Source of the DNA: Hyaloraphidium curvatum
Lineage: Eukaryota; Monoblepharomycota; Hyaloraphidiomycetes; Hyaloraphidiales; Hyaloraphidiaceae
NCBI GenBank assembly: GCA_025558095.1
Contig: JAIVFI010000036.1
Coordinates: 124,001 to 188,000 of the forward strand
DNA: 64,000 bases
Direction of reading: 5' to 3'
Below are positions 30,877-46,153 of the stretch, in pieces (the first letter of the stretch is position 1; every line of letters begins with the position of its first letter). The position numbers and the translations under genes were made by a program. The notes below the pieces were generated by a model. It was given only the letters and a program-made list of their open reading frames with translations. It ran no database searches and was not told where the DNA came from.

Positions 30877-31534
30877 ATGGCCTCCGCACCACCTCCGGCG
30901 GCCGGCGCGCCCTCCGGCTCCGGCGCGCCCCCCCCGCGGCGCAAATCCGCGCTCGACAAGATCCCGCGCTCCCGCCCGCCCGTGCCCCCGCGGACCGTCA
31001 TTCAGGCCGTGCAGCAGTTCCAGCTGGACCCCATGAGCCCCGAGTACCAGGAGTACAAGTACATGATCCTCCGGAAGCACCGGACGAGGTAGGGAGGCCC
31101 GCGCGGGATGTTGGCGGCGGCTGACCGCGGGGCAGGAATTTCGCGGTGGCGGGGACGATCGCGGCGTTTGTCGTGGGAACTTGTGAGTGTTTGCTGTGGG
31201 GCGATGGGGTGCGGACGGGGTGGGGGCGATCGATCCTGTTCGCCGGGTTTCTGGAAGCGGAGGGTAGCGTCGGCGTGCCCAGGCGGGCGTTGGTGGCGGC
31301 AGCCGCGGGTCTGGTGCCGTCTTCCATTTGAAGCCTTCGCTCAAGATGACAGGAAGGCTGCTCGGCGAGGCTTATGGCTGTAGTGGCTTCGGCCTTCCCT
31401 ATGTCGAAACCGGTTCTAACCGTCCCTTCCCGCCGCTTCATCAAGATTACTACACGCTCTGGGCAACAAAGCAGGAGGACTTTGACATGACCGCGGATCA
31501 GGCTGCAAAGCCCGCCGCGTCGTCATCCTCGTGA
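30877..31534 (+). CDS. COA3: Cytochrome c oxidase assembly factor 3-like protein
   Basis: Small inner-membrane protein that supports COX1 translation and cytochrome oxidase assembly. Exons 30877-31088, 31136-31182 and 31446-31534 (introns 47 and 263 nt, strong donors gtaggg and gtgagt) give 115 residues. After a Pro/Ala-rich N-terminus comes [17 protein letters not shown], then one membrane helix ([20 protein letters not shown]) and an acidic tail. The order R-x-T-R-N, helix, Y-x-Y-T and short acidic tail matches COA3/CCDC56 in animals and fungi. The match only appears after splicing. It lies tail to head after NFS1, also mitochondrial. Confidence 0.7.
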
Positions 31535-31901
31535 TCCGCGATCACGTGCTCCTGACGGGAGCGGAGGCCGGCGTCGGGGTCGGACGGGACGGATCCTAGC
31601 TTGCTGGTCGCGATGTATCTGTTTTCGCGGCGTCTACTTCACACGAATGACACGGCTTGTGAAAAGTGATTCGCCACCCTGTGGATGGGCCTTCGGTGGC
31701 CCGCCGGAACGGCATTGCCAGCAGGATCGAAGGGAAGAGAGGTCCATCAACCGCTTAGGATTGGCTCCCTCAGTGGTTTCCAACGTTTCGCCGGAGTTTC
31801 GTGAAAGGCGGAGAATGGAGGTGATCATCCGTTTGCCTCCTCGGCTCGGCACCGCAAAAAGTGCCGAAACACCGTCCCCCCTTCTCCCACCTTCCCCGAC
31901 G
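31535..31901. other. Intergenic region
   Basis: Short non-coding gap upstream of the GTP-cyclohydrolase-like gene; it should contain its promoter and 5' leader. No other element is seen. Confidence 0.4.
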
Positions 31902-33409
31902 ATGACGCCGCTGTACCTGGCGCTGATGGGGCTCGACCCGGCCACCGGGCGCCCGGAGCTGCGGCCGGAGGCGGGCGTCGACTTCCTGGGCGGCGTGCAC
32001 GACGGCGGCGCGCCGGCGCGCATCTCGGAGCCTGCCGTGCGCAACTGGGTGCTGTCGCTGGCGTCGTCGATCGTGCACCTGCTGCAGCGGCCGGCGGCGT
32101 CGATCGTTGCGGCGTACCCGAAGGCCAACGTGGAGGAGCCGGAGGCCCCAGCCGCCGCCCCCGCCCCCCCGCCCGCCGAGGACTGGGCCGCGCACGAGGC
32201 CGCGCACCGCTTCCCCGAGGCGCACCGCCCGCGCGCGCGCCGCGGCTCGCGCCAGGAGCCCGCCGTGCGCGCAGTGCCGGTGCTGCAGGCGTCGGTCGAC
32301 GACGCCGCGGTGCCGTACACGTACGCCCAGCCCGGCTTCGGCCCCGACCCCGCAACGCTGGCCGCCTTCCTGCACTACAACTACCCGTCGTTCTCGATGA
32401 TGAACGTGCCCGCAAGGGACCACACCGCGCTGGCGCACCAGCCGCCGCTGCAGGTCCAGTGCATCGTGCGCTGCCGCATCCCCACTGAGGACCTGCGCGG
32501 CACCTTCTACCTGCACTACTACATCAACAACCGTGACGGCGAGCACCACATGGCAATCGTGTACGGCGACGACCTGAAGAGCGCCTCGCTCGAGGTCGAG
32601 CGCAAGGGGGAGACGGACTTTGATCGCGTGGCCCGGGGCGCCAGCCTCCGCGCAAACAAGGCCCTCACGGAGGGCGACGGGCCCGATGCCGTGGTGCCCG
32701 CGCCCCTCGCGGAGGACCTGCCGGCGCCGCTGATCCGGATCCACTCGGCATGCTTCACCGGCGAGACCGTGGGCTCGGCTCGCTGCGACTGCGCCGAGCA
32801 GCTGCAGGAGGCCATGAGGCAGATCCAGAAGGAGGGCAGGGGCGTGATCGTGTACCTGAGGCAGGAAGGCCGCGGAATCGGGCTTGCGGACAAGATGAGG
32901 TAGGTCACCAATGGCGGTCCGTATCGTCGATTGATCACTGATCTCCTTCGGTCGACAGGGCCTACAACCTCCAGGACCTCGGCCACGACACCGTCAACGC
33001 CAACCTCATGCTTCATTTGCCAGCCGACGCCCGGACCTACGAGATCGCCTCCCTCATCCTGCAGGACCTCGGGATCGACACCGTGCGGCTGCTCACAAAC
33101 AACCCGGAAAAGATCCAGGGGCTCGCGGAAGGCGGGCTCAAAATCGTCGAGACGCGGAGCATGATTCCGATGAAGTGGAAGGCGCTCATGGTCGCGGACG
33201 GCGCGGCGGAGGAGGACGACGAGGAGCGGGGCCACGGCAGGGCGGGCAACCGTTGCCCGTCGCCGCCAGAATTGTCGTCGGCGCTGCCCGAGTTCAAGGA
33301 GCTGGACGGCTACTTGCTCACCAAGATTGAGCGCATGGGGCACCGACTAGAGGTGCCCCTCGCCGTACTCAGTGCCGCCAAGAAAATGCCCGTATCGGCA
33401 ACGTCGTGA
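31902..33409 (+). CDS. GTP cyclohydrolase II family protein, URC1/Urg1-like
   Basis: Exons 31902-32899 and 32959-33409 (59-nt intron) give 482 residues. The C-terminal half is a GTP cyclohydrolase II domain: [18 protein letters not shown] has the three zinc cysteines, and [11 protein letters not shown] and [13 protein letters not shown] the GTP/catalytic residues. Riboflavin-pathway RIB1/RibA enzymes lack the roughly 270-residue N-terminal part seen here ([21 protein letters not shown] and others). That N-terminus, with [12 protein letters not shown] rather than AYALQD-G-DT, suggests the uracil-catabolism protein URC1 (S. pombe Urg1). The alternative is a RIB1 with an extension. No dihydroxybutanone-phosphate synthase domain is present. 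Confidence 0.75.
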
Positions 33410-33516
33410 CGTGGCTCTAGATGGCAGCGGTCTGGGCTGTTTAGAACGTTCTTGACACGGAAGTACACGGGCGGGGTATATGCAAAGCGCCTCCCTGGGT
33501 CCACAAAGGCCAAAGC

Positions 33517-35249
33517 TCACGAAGCGGGGACTTGGCTGAGCGCCCGGAGAAGCTGCATCGGCTCCGGGTCCGGTGCCGGTTCCGCCAGCCGGTTCCGCAG
33601 GTCGTATGCCTTGACGAGCTTGGAGTGGAGGTCGTCGTTGTACCGCCGTGTCACGTCTTCCATGACCGTGAGCCTGTAAACGTCGCGGAACATCCGCTCG
33701 ACCTGCTTTGTTGGCGGCGTGGTCAGCGATGATGTTGGACACCCGCCGTGCGGCCTAACCTCGGAGCTGAGCTCGCGGAGCGCCTCGCGGATGCCGTTCC
33801 CAGGGTCCTGTGTATCGGAGGCTTCACCGTGTTCGAGGAGGCGCCGCTGCTCCTCGTCGAGCTGCTGGACAAGCTTCGCCTGGGTCACCACCGGATCCAC
33901 CGTGCGCGTAGACGAGGTGCTGGGAACGCTGTCGACGGCCGCGGCGTGCTGCGAGTTCCGCTCCTTCATCAGCTCCGTCCACATCTCCTCCTCCTTCTGG
34001 AGTCTGTCGGCGGCCGCGGGTAATCAGAGGAGGCCAAGACGCCGAACCTGCTGTAACCCACCGTTGCAAAGTCTGCTCCAGCTTCGAAAGCGTCTTCTGG
34101 TTCTCGATGTTCCTCGGGTTAGGCTTGGTGACGCTCGTCCGTTCGTCGCGCGGGTCCTTCTTCCGCTTCCACCACGAGCAGTCAACCTTGCCGCTGCGGA
34201 TGGCCTCGATGAAGTCGTTCTGGAGCTCGGTGCCTTCGAGGGAGGTTGGTCGCGCGCTTCAGCAGCCGGCCGTCGCGAAACCCACGGATCTGGGAAAGAT
34301 CGGCGGCCAGCGCGTCCTTCCTGTTTCGCCGCGGCGGGGCGGACATGGCCCTCTCCGCGCACCAAGCAAGCAGCTGCTTCATCTTCTGCGGCTCCGACAG
34401 GTCGTCCTGGATGTGGCGGTAGAAGTCGCTCGGCGAGACGTCGGGGTGCGGGATGTCTGGGGAGGCCTCGATGAGCACGAGTCGGGAGCTGAAGCGCGTC
34501 CACCTACGGCAGAGCCCGTGGAGAGCCGTTGAGGATCGCCTCCCGCGAGAGCCGAGGCTGGATCTCCGGGGTCCGTTCGGGTTCTTGTTCCGCATCTCCT
34601 TGTTGCGATTGATCGCCGGAGTGTCGCGGACCGGCATGGGCATGATTGCGTCCCTGGTCTGCGCGGGGAGCGTCGCCGAAAAGGAGCTGACCGAGATGTC
34701 GCTGACGTCGATGGTCTTTTCGATCCGGGGCATCGTCTGCGCAACGGAACAGTTTGTACGCGCTCGGCGGCCACGAGCCCGGTCGGTGCCCACTGGTTTG
34801 ACGGGAGTTGCGGTTTCTGCAGCGGAGGGCTCCGGAGCCTTCGAAGCCGCAGCGGAAGACTTTGACGATTTGCGGGGCTCCTTGTCCGCCGGCTTCACAT
34901 TCTCGTTACTGCCCCCGTCCGAGGTCTTGGGTTGCCCCGTGACCTTCTTGGTGAACATGAAGTCGCCGTCCTGCTCGGCCTGCCAGACTGCATGTGGCCT
35001 TCCATGAGCAATACGCGCAGGGAGACCCGAACCGGACGCACCGGATTTTCTGCGGTCCTTCTGGTCGGCGGGCTTGTCTGCCCCGTCGCCGGTCCTGCGG
35101 CGCTTTTCCGGCTGTGGGGCGGGCACCGCCGGCGGCGCGGGCGGCGACGGCTCGCTGAGCTCGTCGGGCGCGTCGGCGTCGGCGTCCGCGGCGGCGGGAG
35201 AGAGCGGCCGCTTGGGCGGCGCGGCTTTGGCTTTGGATCCCCGCGGCAT
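33517..35249 (-). CDS. DSN1: Kinetochore MIS12-complex protein Mis13/DSN1
   Basis: The ATG at 35249 opens a basic, Ser/Pro-rich N-terminus (MPRGSKAKAAPPKRPLS). The core carries RRSSLGSRGRRSS, HPDVSPSDFYRHIQDDLSEP and KMKQLLAWCAERA, the signature of the Mis13/DSN1 family. Then come ELQNDFIEAIRSGKVDCSWW and a coiled-coil C-terminus ending LLRALSQVPAS. DSN1 links the inner kinetochore (CENP-C) to KNL1 and NDC80. Introns are present near 34030 and perhaps near 35000. A frame change near 34240 (between LLKRA and LEGTELQND) is not solved. The locus is divergent from cytochrome c. Confidence 0.8.
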
Positions 35250-36544
35250 GGCGGCGCGGTGTTTGCGGACGCGGCGGCGGCTCGGCGAGGAGCGGGCACG
35301 GCGCGGGCGTCCTCCACCAATGAATTCGCGTCCCGCGCGTCCGGTGGGGTCCCGCGCAGGGCCTCTGGGGCGGCGGAAATTCAGAGTGTTGGCGGGGGAG
35401 TCCACTTGTGGTCATGCCCAAATGAAGCCCGGCCAAGGCCCGGCTTCACGTTCTAGCCTCGAAGAATCAACAACGTTCTATTGAATTCAACGCCATCGAA
35501 GGCTGCCGGAGTGTGCCCGGGCTCGTTCTATTGAGGACCGCTCTCCAGCATGAACTCGCTTGCCGAAGCTGGTTGAGCGGAGCACAGCGCGAACGCGCGA
35601 TAACCAGTAATGAAGACTTGCCAAGCATTGGGTCTCTCGGCATACCTCGACACACAATACCGAATGTCAGTGGGGCAAAGGTCGGCCAGGTTACGGTTTC
35701 GATCATCAGTTGACCCTGCCCTCAAATCCCAAGGAGAAAGAGAAGGCTCGAGTCTGAGGCGACTACCTAAGGTGGATCATGACTTCACATTGATCCTGGT
35801 TGGCACGTCGAGTCGAATGTTTCACGACGGGGACGATCAGACCTCCGACCCAAGTCCGACTTGATAAGCAACCAGTGTCTGGCGACCACGCCCGACTGCC
35901 TGATAGTTGAGCAAGGTAATGAGATGATTCTTGGTCCAAGAACCAGTGTGGAAGTAGATCATCCGCAACGAGATCAACGAAGGCCGTCCTTGATCCTTGC
36001 CCGCTTCCGTTGGTATTGTGCGAGTTCTTCCACCGCGTTCCGGGCACTCGTGTCTGTAGTCAATCGTCTTCGTTGGCTTGACGTCGTTGGAGCATTCCGC
36101 TTAGCGGCCAGTTCACGACAGAGCAACGGCCTTTACAGGCCGCAGGGACAGCTGTCAAACTCCAGCGGTGGGAAGGCGAGCGTCCGTGTTTTCCGCAGTG
36201 GCCCGAGGAGCAACAAGGCTTTGGCTCAAGCATCCAGTGTTCTCCGTCATCCGTTTGCGGGTTCCTGTCAAGGTGGAGTCGGGTCATGTTGTCCGACGCC
36301 ACGCCTCGGGTGGAGCCGGGACCCCATCCGCCAACAGAAGACAGGTCAACACACCATCCTCCTCCACCGCCCTCCCTCCGTTCAACTCTAGAAGGTCAGC
36401 ACTGCGCGGCTCGAAAGGCGCCCCGTCCCTTGTGCGGCGGGCTGACCCAGGACCGTCGTGCCCTCTTTCCGCTCTCGGCGCCACCGCGATCCCTGTTCCG
36501 CATCCTTCACACGCACCACTCGCGGCGCTCCGCCCCTATAGAAA
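35250..36544. other. Long divergent intergenic region, lower GC
   Basis: About 1.3 kb between DSN1 and cytochrome c. GC falls in 35460-36300. I see no domain, no conserved coding pattern and no transposon similarity. It may hold both promoters plus decayed DNA. Confidence 0.45.
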
Positions 36545-37161
36545 ATGGGTAAGCAAGGCTTCTGCTGACGATTCGCTGGCTCGGTCGTCTCACACGGACG
36601 CGTTGGGCAGGTGACGTCGCCAAGGGTGCCAACCTTTTCAAGACCCGCTGCGCCCAGTGCCACACCGTGGAGAAGGTGCGTAAGCTGCTCTTGGCGACAC
36701 GATGGGTGCCGTATCTTTGCCCGCGGGAGTCTTACGCCGTCTGTCCCTCAGGGTGGCCCGCACAAGGTCGGCCCCAACCTGAACGGCCTCTTCGGCCGCC
36801 AGACCGGCCAGGCCGCCGGCTTCGCCTACTCGGATGCCAACAAGAAGAAGGGCATCACCTGGTCCGAGGAGACCCTGTTCGAGTACCTCGAGAACCCCAA
36901 GAAGTACATTCCCGTGCGTGTGACCCGTTCCCCTTGACGAACCGAGTGCTGACCGAGTCGGCACGCGCACGCCATATCGTCACTTGCTTGTCTTCCCGCC
37001 TTTGTTGATTGCAGGGCACCAAGATGGTGTTCGTTGGGCTGAAGAAGGAGAACGAGCGGAATGACCTCATCGCTTACCTCAAGGACTCCTGCGTGGGTGT
37101 CTGCAAAGACGGCTGCTCTATAGCATTGCTGACATGTGCTTCCTCTCTCATGCAGGCGTAA
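36545..37161 (+). CDS. CYC1: Cytochrome c
   Basis: Electron carrier between complexes III and IV in the intermembrane space. Five exons (36545-36548, 36611-36675, 36752-36913, 37015-37092, 37156-37161) give 104 residues. The first exon is only ATGG and the last encodes Ala plus the stop. CAQCH is the haem attachment motif, [10 protein letters not shown] and [12 protein letters not shown] follow, and [16 protein letters not shown] carries the axial Met and the lysine patch. No presequence is present, as expected. Introns are 62, 76, 101 and 63 nt. Confidence 0.98.
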
Positions 37162-37560
37162 GCAGGCGATCGATTTGTAAAAGGCCTCGAGGCAACTACA
37201 GTAGAAGAAGCGGGGCGGGGCGTCGCTGACGCCGCCCAGTCTAGACTTTTGGATCTTCGTCCTTTGTCGGTCGGTTCCATCCGTTTCTAGCGTTGCGGTG
37301 TGACGAGCAAAAGCGGTGATCCGTGCCACGTAGAACGTAAGATGGGTGTGATCAGCTCTTCGACGGTTCAGCAGCGGGCGGGAAGGGGGGGATTGTGGTC
37401 CCACCGAATTCGGTACTGCACTCCCAGCGAAGGACCCGCCGGCATCGCTGCGGAGCCGAGATCTGCATAAAGCATCCTTTGTGCGGGACGTGCCTAGGGC
37501 GTTCGGCGCGGATCCGGCAGCCGCAGGGCAAAGGGGCCGACCCGCCGTCGCTTCGCCGCA
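37162..37560. other. Intergenic region
   Basis: Gap between cytochrome c and MCM4. No gene is supported; it should hold the cytochrome c terminator and the MCM4 promoter. Confidence 0.4.
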
Positions 37561-41364
<3,804 letters not shown>

Positions 41365-41460
41365 GTCGTTGCACTTGTATTTGCGCCGGAATTGCACGAA
41401 GACTGGGAACGTCCGTCGCGCCCCCGCGCAACACGCCCAGGAGCCTATTGTTGTCTGGAC

Positions 41461-41865
41461 ATGACCGACGCGTCCGGGAGCCATGTGAAGCTCGTCAGCT
41501 CCGACGACTTTACGTTCGTCATTGATCGCCGGGTCGCGATGGGCTCCGGCACGATCAGGAACATGTTGTCTGGTGCGCTCCTCGAGGCTCGCGAACGAGG
41601 GTATCGGCTCACGGTTCCACAGGCCAGTTCTCGGAGTCCCTGCAGAATGAAATTCACTTTCGGGATATCAAGTAGGATCCATGATTGCCGGCACGCAGCA
41701 AAACTCACGCCTGCCCGCGGCAGGGCCGTCATCCTGGAGAAGGTCTGCAAGTACCTGTACTACAAGGCCAAGTACACGGATGCCGCCGGCGAGATACCCG
41801 AGTTCAAAATCGAGCCTGAAATTGCTCTTGAACTCCTGATGGCATCGGACTTCATGGACTGCTAG
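41461..41865 (+). CDS. ELC1: Elongin C
   Basis: Skp1-fold adaptor of cullin/elongin ubiquitin ligases (and the elongin complex). Exons 41461-41572, 41623-41671 and 41724-41865, with introns of 50 and 52 nt, give 100 residues. Spliced sequence runs HVKLVSSDDFTFVIDRR, SGTIRNMLSGQFSESLQNE, IHFRDIKAVILEKVCKYLYY and ends EIALELLMASDFMDC, the invariant elongin C tail. Length and motifs match the family closely. Confidence 0.95.
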   Translation: MTDASGSHVKLVSSDDFTFVIDRRVAMGSGTIRNMLSGALLEARERGYRLTVPQASSRSPCRMKFTFGISSRIHDCRHAAKLTPARGRAVILEKVCKYLYYKAKYTDAAGEIPEFKIEPEIALELLMASDFMDC

Positions 41866-42033
41866 CCACTGGACGCTTACGCGCCCGCGATCGCGGCGCT
41901 CTATGCTGTCGGCGACGGACGGGGTGGCGTCGCACCATCGCCGAAGGACATTGTGATCTCTGTCGTTCGTGTTCTCCATGCAATAGCATACCCCTCTCTC
42001 CCATGGCAAAGCTCCACAAGCCTCAACGAACCA

Positions 42034-43193
42034 TCATTGTCTCCGCTTCAGCTTCTCGAATCTGCGTGTCAGCTCGTCAAAATCTGGTTCTGCTGGCGCC
42101 GATGTCGCGTCTCCTTGCGCGCTATCGGATGTGTTAAACCCGTTGGCGGGCTTTCCTCGCGGCTCTGGCGCGACCAGGCTCCCTGAACCAGCGGTCGGTT
42201 GGCTGCCCGAAGCTCCTTTTGCTGGGAAGGCGGTTGGCTCCTGTCTCGGCGCTGTAACGCGGGGCAGATCGTCCGTCCCGAGACCGATCGACTCCGTGCC
42301 GTCAACATCCGTTCCGATCGAACCGTTCCAAGCCACATTGTAGGCGCTGGGCAGGCCCGAGTCAAAACCTCATTCGTCACTGCCAAAGGGAGCGCAAGTC
42401 CCACTTTGCAATCTCCTTTAGATACTGATCGACAAGAATTGGATCCGGAGTCTGAACCTTGAGCTTTTGTATGATCTTGGAAAGGCGATCAGTTGTTCCA
42501 ACCACATGATGTCCGAACCTGCAGACCAACCCTGCTGTTTACCACTTCGTTCCTATTTTCCATTGCCGCGAGCGCAAACTCCCGGCCGAACTTTGCTATC
42601 AGCTGGTCGCGAGCCTGAGCGTGAACCACCACTAGTCAGCTGGTAACTCGGCTGCTCCACCGGCCCAAGATACTACCAGACTGAGCTCCTTTACTTCTGT
42701 TCGAGGTGCTGCGTAGATGATGGTGTTTACGGCCTCTGCAATGGCCGGATCGCAATTCCTGCGGGATCACCGGCGTGTCCTCGGGTTACACCGGCATCAC
42801 GGACCAAACCGGGGGGCCACCGCACTTCATTTGCTCCAAAAGACCAAAGCGAGCGAGAAGCAGCTCGCAGTGCAGCTCCAGAATCTCCATGGCCTCCATA
42901 TTGAGGTCCTCTCGAATGATGTGCTCCACCTGAGCCGGTTCGCCGTTTGAGAACGAGATCGGCTACGAAAGAAGGCCACTAAGTCACACCCTGATCCTCG
43001 CGCTCTCCTCTTTGCCCTTCTCCAGGAGCTGCGCGACTTCTCGCCGCGCCGCGTTGTTCTGGCCTGACTTCTTCTGCTGGAGGAGCCGCAGTCGGCTGTA
43101 CCAGGGTCAGGGGACAGAGGGACGTGAAGTTCGGGGTCCGCACGTCACGGCTAGCCTCAGCTGGACTTTCAGCCGGTTCGGAGCGAAGGACAT
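42034..43193 (-). CDS. IST1: ESCRT-III regulator IST1
   Basis: Binds Did2/CHMP1 and Vps4 to regulate ESCRT-III in endosomal sorting and cytokinesis. Minus-strand exons: start MSFAPNRLKVQLRLA at 43193; then RLRLLQQKKSGQNNAARRE, VAQLLEKGKEESARIR; VEHIIREDLNMEAMEILELH; DPAIAEAVNTIIYAAPRTEV; KFGREFALAAMENRNEVVN; an exon with KIIQKLKVQTPDPILVDQYL; and a C-terminal exon with a Ser/Pro-rich linker ending DELTRRFEKLKRRQ. That ending has the L-x2-R-F-x2-L-(K/R)-R MIM1 motif for Vps4 MIT binding. Several introns separate the blocks, and the exact splice sites are not all fixed. Confidence 0.88.
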
Positions 43194-43269
43194 CGCCGGG
43201 GTGGTCGAATGGAGTAAGTAAGCGTGCCTGGTGCGCGCGTCTCAGAGACCCAGGGAGACACCGCGCAAC

Positions 43270-44338
43270 ATGAGCAAACGGCAGTACAGAAAAAAGGCGA
43301 TTTCGGAGGACGGCGACGAGGACGGAGGCGAACGAAACGACGACGGCGGTCATGCCGGGGTCGACGTGTGGGCTTTGGCGCGGAATGCAACTCAGCTGCG
43401 GTCAACCAACGCTGCGACAGGGAGCTCCTCCAGGAGGCAATCGAGCTCCGCAAATATCGACGCCGACAGCACGGTTTAGACGCGGAGGATCTTCTGAAGG
43501 GATCGGGGAAGAAGGGCGGGGAGCTAGAAGCCGCGGTACCGGAGAAGTGAGGATGCCCTGGCCGCTCTATCGCCGTTGACGTTTATCTTCGTTCAGGCCC
43601 CCGGAAGTTGGGGGCATGATTGCTGCGGGGTTCAAGACTCAGACGAAGGCTATGGACACCGAGAGGCACATGTGGGCGCTTTTCTAAGTTCAAACTTCGC
43701 TGCGCACAACCGACTGTTCCCACTCGCAGGAACGAATACGTGGAAACGGAACTCAAGAAGCGGCGGAGCCCGTTGGGTCTTCTTGGCGAAGGCGGGGACA
43801 TGGGAGACGGCCAGAAGTCGGGCGTCTCTGATCCCCTGTACGAGATACCGGATCACCTCAAGGTGGCCCAGCAACCGGTCGCCGAAGGGAGCGTCACACT
43901 ATCTGCGTCGATGCTCACGGCGATTCCGGAGATCGATCTCGGGATAGAGTATGGGCCCGTCAATCAGCAAGCTGATTCGGTCGTCTGACTCGTTGACGTC
44001 CAGCGCCAAGCTACGGAACATTGAGGAGACCGAGAAAGCAAAGAGAAAGCTGATGGATGACAGGGCAAAACCCAAGGATGACACGGTGAGTTCGTTCGCC
44101 GCGTTGCCCCGTACATCTTGTCACTGACGGGTTTCCGCAGCAGGAGCTCCTTGGCTCAAACCTCGTCGCGGCCGATAGGTGGCTTCGCAACACGGGTCGT
44201 TCCCGAAACAGTTACGATCCCGCGGCCTCCGCAAGCGGGGATCACGCTGGAGAAAAGAGCCGCGGGGATCGAAGGGACCGAGCGACCGACGAGCTGGTTA
44301 TGGATCGCTTCAAGAAGAGGCAGAAGCGCGGTAGATGA
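43270..44338 (+). CDS. Tls1/C9orf78 (HCA59 domain) spliceosome-associated protein
   Basis: Start MSKRQYRKKAISEDGDEDGG. Then IELRKYRRRQHGLDAEDLLK; NEYVETELKKRRSPLGL; DPLYEIPDHLKV; GSVTLSASMLTAIPEIDLG; KLRNIEETEKAKRKLMDD; and a basic C-terminus (ADRWLRNTG ... MDRFKKRQKRGR). These blocks in order are the HCA59 domain of C9orf78 and S. pombe Tls1, which contact Brr2 and affect splicing (in fission yeast also shelterin gene splicing). Several introns split it, including ones near 43350-43400, 43560-43700 and 44080-44140. The start lies 76 bp from divergent IST1, so they probably share a promoter. Confidence 0.8.
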
Positions 44339-44359
44339 CCCCGAAGCGTGACCACAGAA

Positions 44360-45700
44360 TCACGGAACGGGATCTGGAAGCACGGAGAGTCGTTCCAAAA
44401 GCGAGGCGCAGATATCCTCCGCGACGGTCAGGTTCGACACCAGCGTCGCCAGCTTGGGATAAGTCGCCTCGACGAGAATTTCCTCCACCGCCTCCACACT
44501 GCGATTGCGATATTGGCTGCTTGCTTGTGAGCCGGCTTCCTCACATTGCGGAAACCGTGGAAGACTCACAAAACGCGGCCCGTTCCCGATCGAAGGCGAT
44601 TCAGAAGCTTGTTTTGCGAATGCAGGGCGATGGCCGAGACGACGATCGAGCTCCGGTTCACGTAGAACTCGATTATCAGATCGTCCGGGAGCTCCGGGTT
44701 GAACGCCTGTGGAACCCTTTTCGAGCCGGCGGGCCTTTTGTGGGGAATCATCTGCCCACCTTCGTGTCACACTCCTTCTGGGGAAAGGTTGCCTTTTCGT
44801 CCAGCCTTGAAATGGACAGCTTCGCCCTCTTAACGTTGTCGAGTAGCTTGGTCAACTCCTGTAGCCTGAATGAGGTCTGCTCGCAAAAACGCCGCGCGAC
44901 TTCTCCCTCACGTCCATCAGTCGTGTTCGATGGTACATGGACGGTGTCAGAGAGTCCAACGCGTTTAGAGCGAGAGAAACGTAGTTTCTTGCGTCCTGAA
45001 GCTGTTCCCAAACCCGTGTCAGTTGCAGCTTGGCCGACATCGCGGGTCCTGCCCACGGACCTGAACAAGGGTCAGCTGTCTGGCGAGGTTGTACGGTGGC
45101 AGTTGCGACTTGTACTGCGGCATTTTCAGCTTGATCTCCTGTTTCGCAACGAGCTTTAAATGAAACGGTCGAAAAGCTTCGAAAACACCCTCAACGCACG
45201 GCCTTCGTGATCATGGTCCCGTTGACGGTGACGAAGCCCTTCAGCGCGTCCGTGCTGAGCAGAACCAATTCCACGGATCAGGAAATGTGGCTCCGGAGCG
45301 CATCGCTGGTCGCGAACGCACTTCGACGAGCTGACGGCCAGGACTGTGGAACCGCTGGCATCTTTCGCCTCGCAACACGCGAGACCTTCCTAAAGCCGTC
45401 TGAATGGCACTGATTCCAACAAGGCACGCACGATGTCCATGCTTGCCTTCAAGAGATTGGTCAGTTGGACAATGAGCGTGGGCACCGTCGTTTGAAGCAG
45501 AAGCTGCAGTTCCCGGTTCTACGGCCAGCCATTCCGTCAGCGGAGGCCGTGTGCTTGTCGCGGGAGCATCACCAAGCCATCGAGCTCCAGCCGAATGGCG
45601 TCGGCAGCGGGCGCTGGGACCGTCTCCATTGTCTCCCGGGGTCGTGTTTGTGCAGGCTCCGCGACCACCTCGGCTGCGATCGATCACCCAACGAGCCCCA
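44360..45700 (-). CDS. Rogdi/RAV2-like protein
   Basis: Minus-strand exon blocks: PPLTEWLAVE then ELQLLLQTTVPTL, VQLTNLLKASMDIVRALLES; KLQLTRVWEQLQDARNYVSL; LTKLLDNVKRAKLSISRLDE; FNPELPDDLIIEFYVNRSSI then VVSAIALHSQNKLL; and a C-terminal helix VEAVEEILVEATYPKLATLV. The central P-x-LP-D-L-x(3)-FYVN strand, flanked by helices with leucine heptads, resembles the Rogdi leucine-zipper domain. Rogdi/Rav2 belongs to the RAVE complex, which reassembles V-ATPase. Identification rests on this pattern only. Exon borders are approximate and the 5' end is uncertain. Confidence 0.55.
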
Positions 45701-45749
45701 GCAATCACGAGAAACTGCAGACCGCCATTTGATATCGGTCGATTGCGAG

Positions 45750-46153
45750 TGAGGCGCCTTAGAGGACATCTACTCTACCCCAGGCAGGGGTCATCGCACA
45801 CTGATCATAGGCATTTCTCACGAAGGCTTCACATCAGCACTCTCCGAGTCCACGGTGTTCACCTGAAGTCTGGTTCATGTTGCTGGGGATGGATGGATGT
45901 GTTTGGAGCCGTTGGATCGAGTTGGAGTTGGTCTTGGAGTTGGATGTTGGACTTGGATGGATGGGTGGATCTTGCCTAGACAATAACCTAGGAGGCGGCT
46001 CTAGAGAAGGGGGAATGAGACAACAAACACCAGGAACGCCACCTGCCTCATCCGCACCTGTCTCTGGGCGCCTGTGACCAGGGGTCTTTGAGATTAAGAG
46101 TCTCACCTGCTCTGACACGTGCCTGCTACCCCTGGAAGCCTGCCCGCGACAGG
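45750..46153. other. Intergenic region with low-complexity TGGA-rich tract
   Basis: 45880-45980 is a purine/T-rich tract built from variants of GGATGGATG, TTGGAGTTGG and GACTTGGATGG. No gene is seen. It marks the change from housekeeping genes to the transposon cluster. Confidence 0.5.

Noticed and set aside
35460-36544. Several 60-180-codon frames in the DSN1-cytochrome c interval
   Set aside because: They overlap in many frames, have no domain, and composition does not favour any one.
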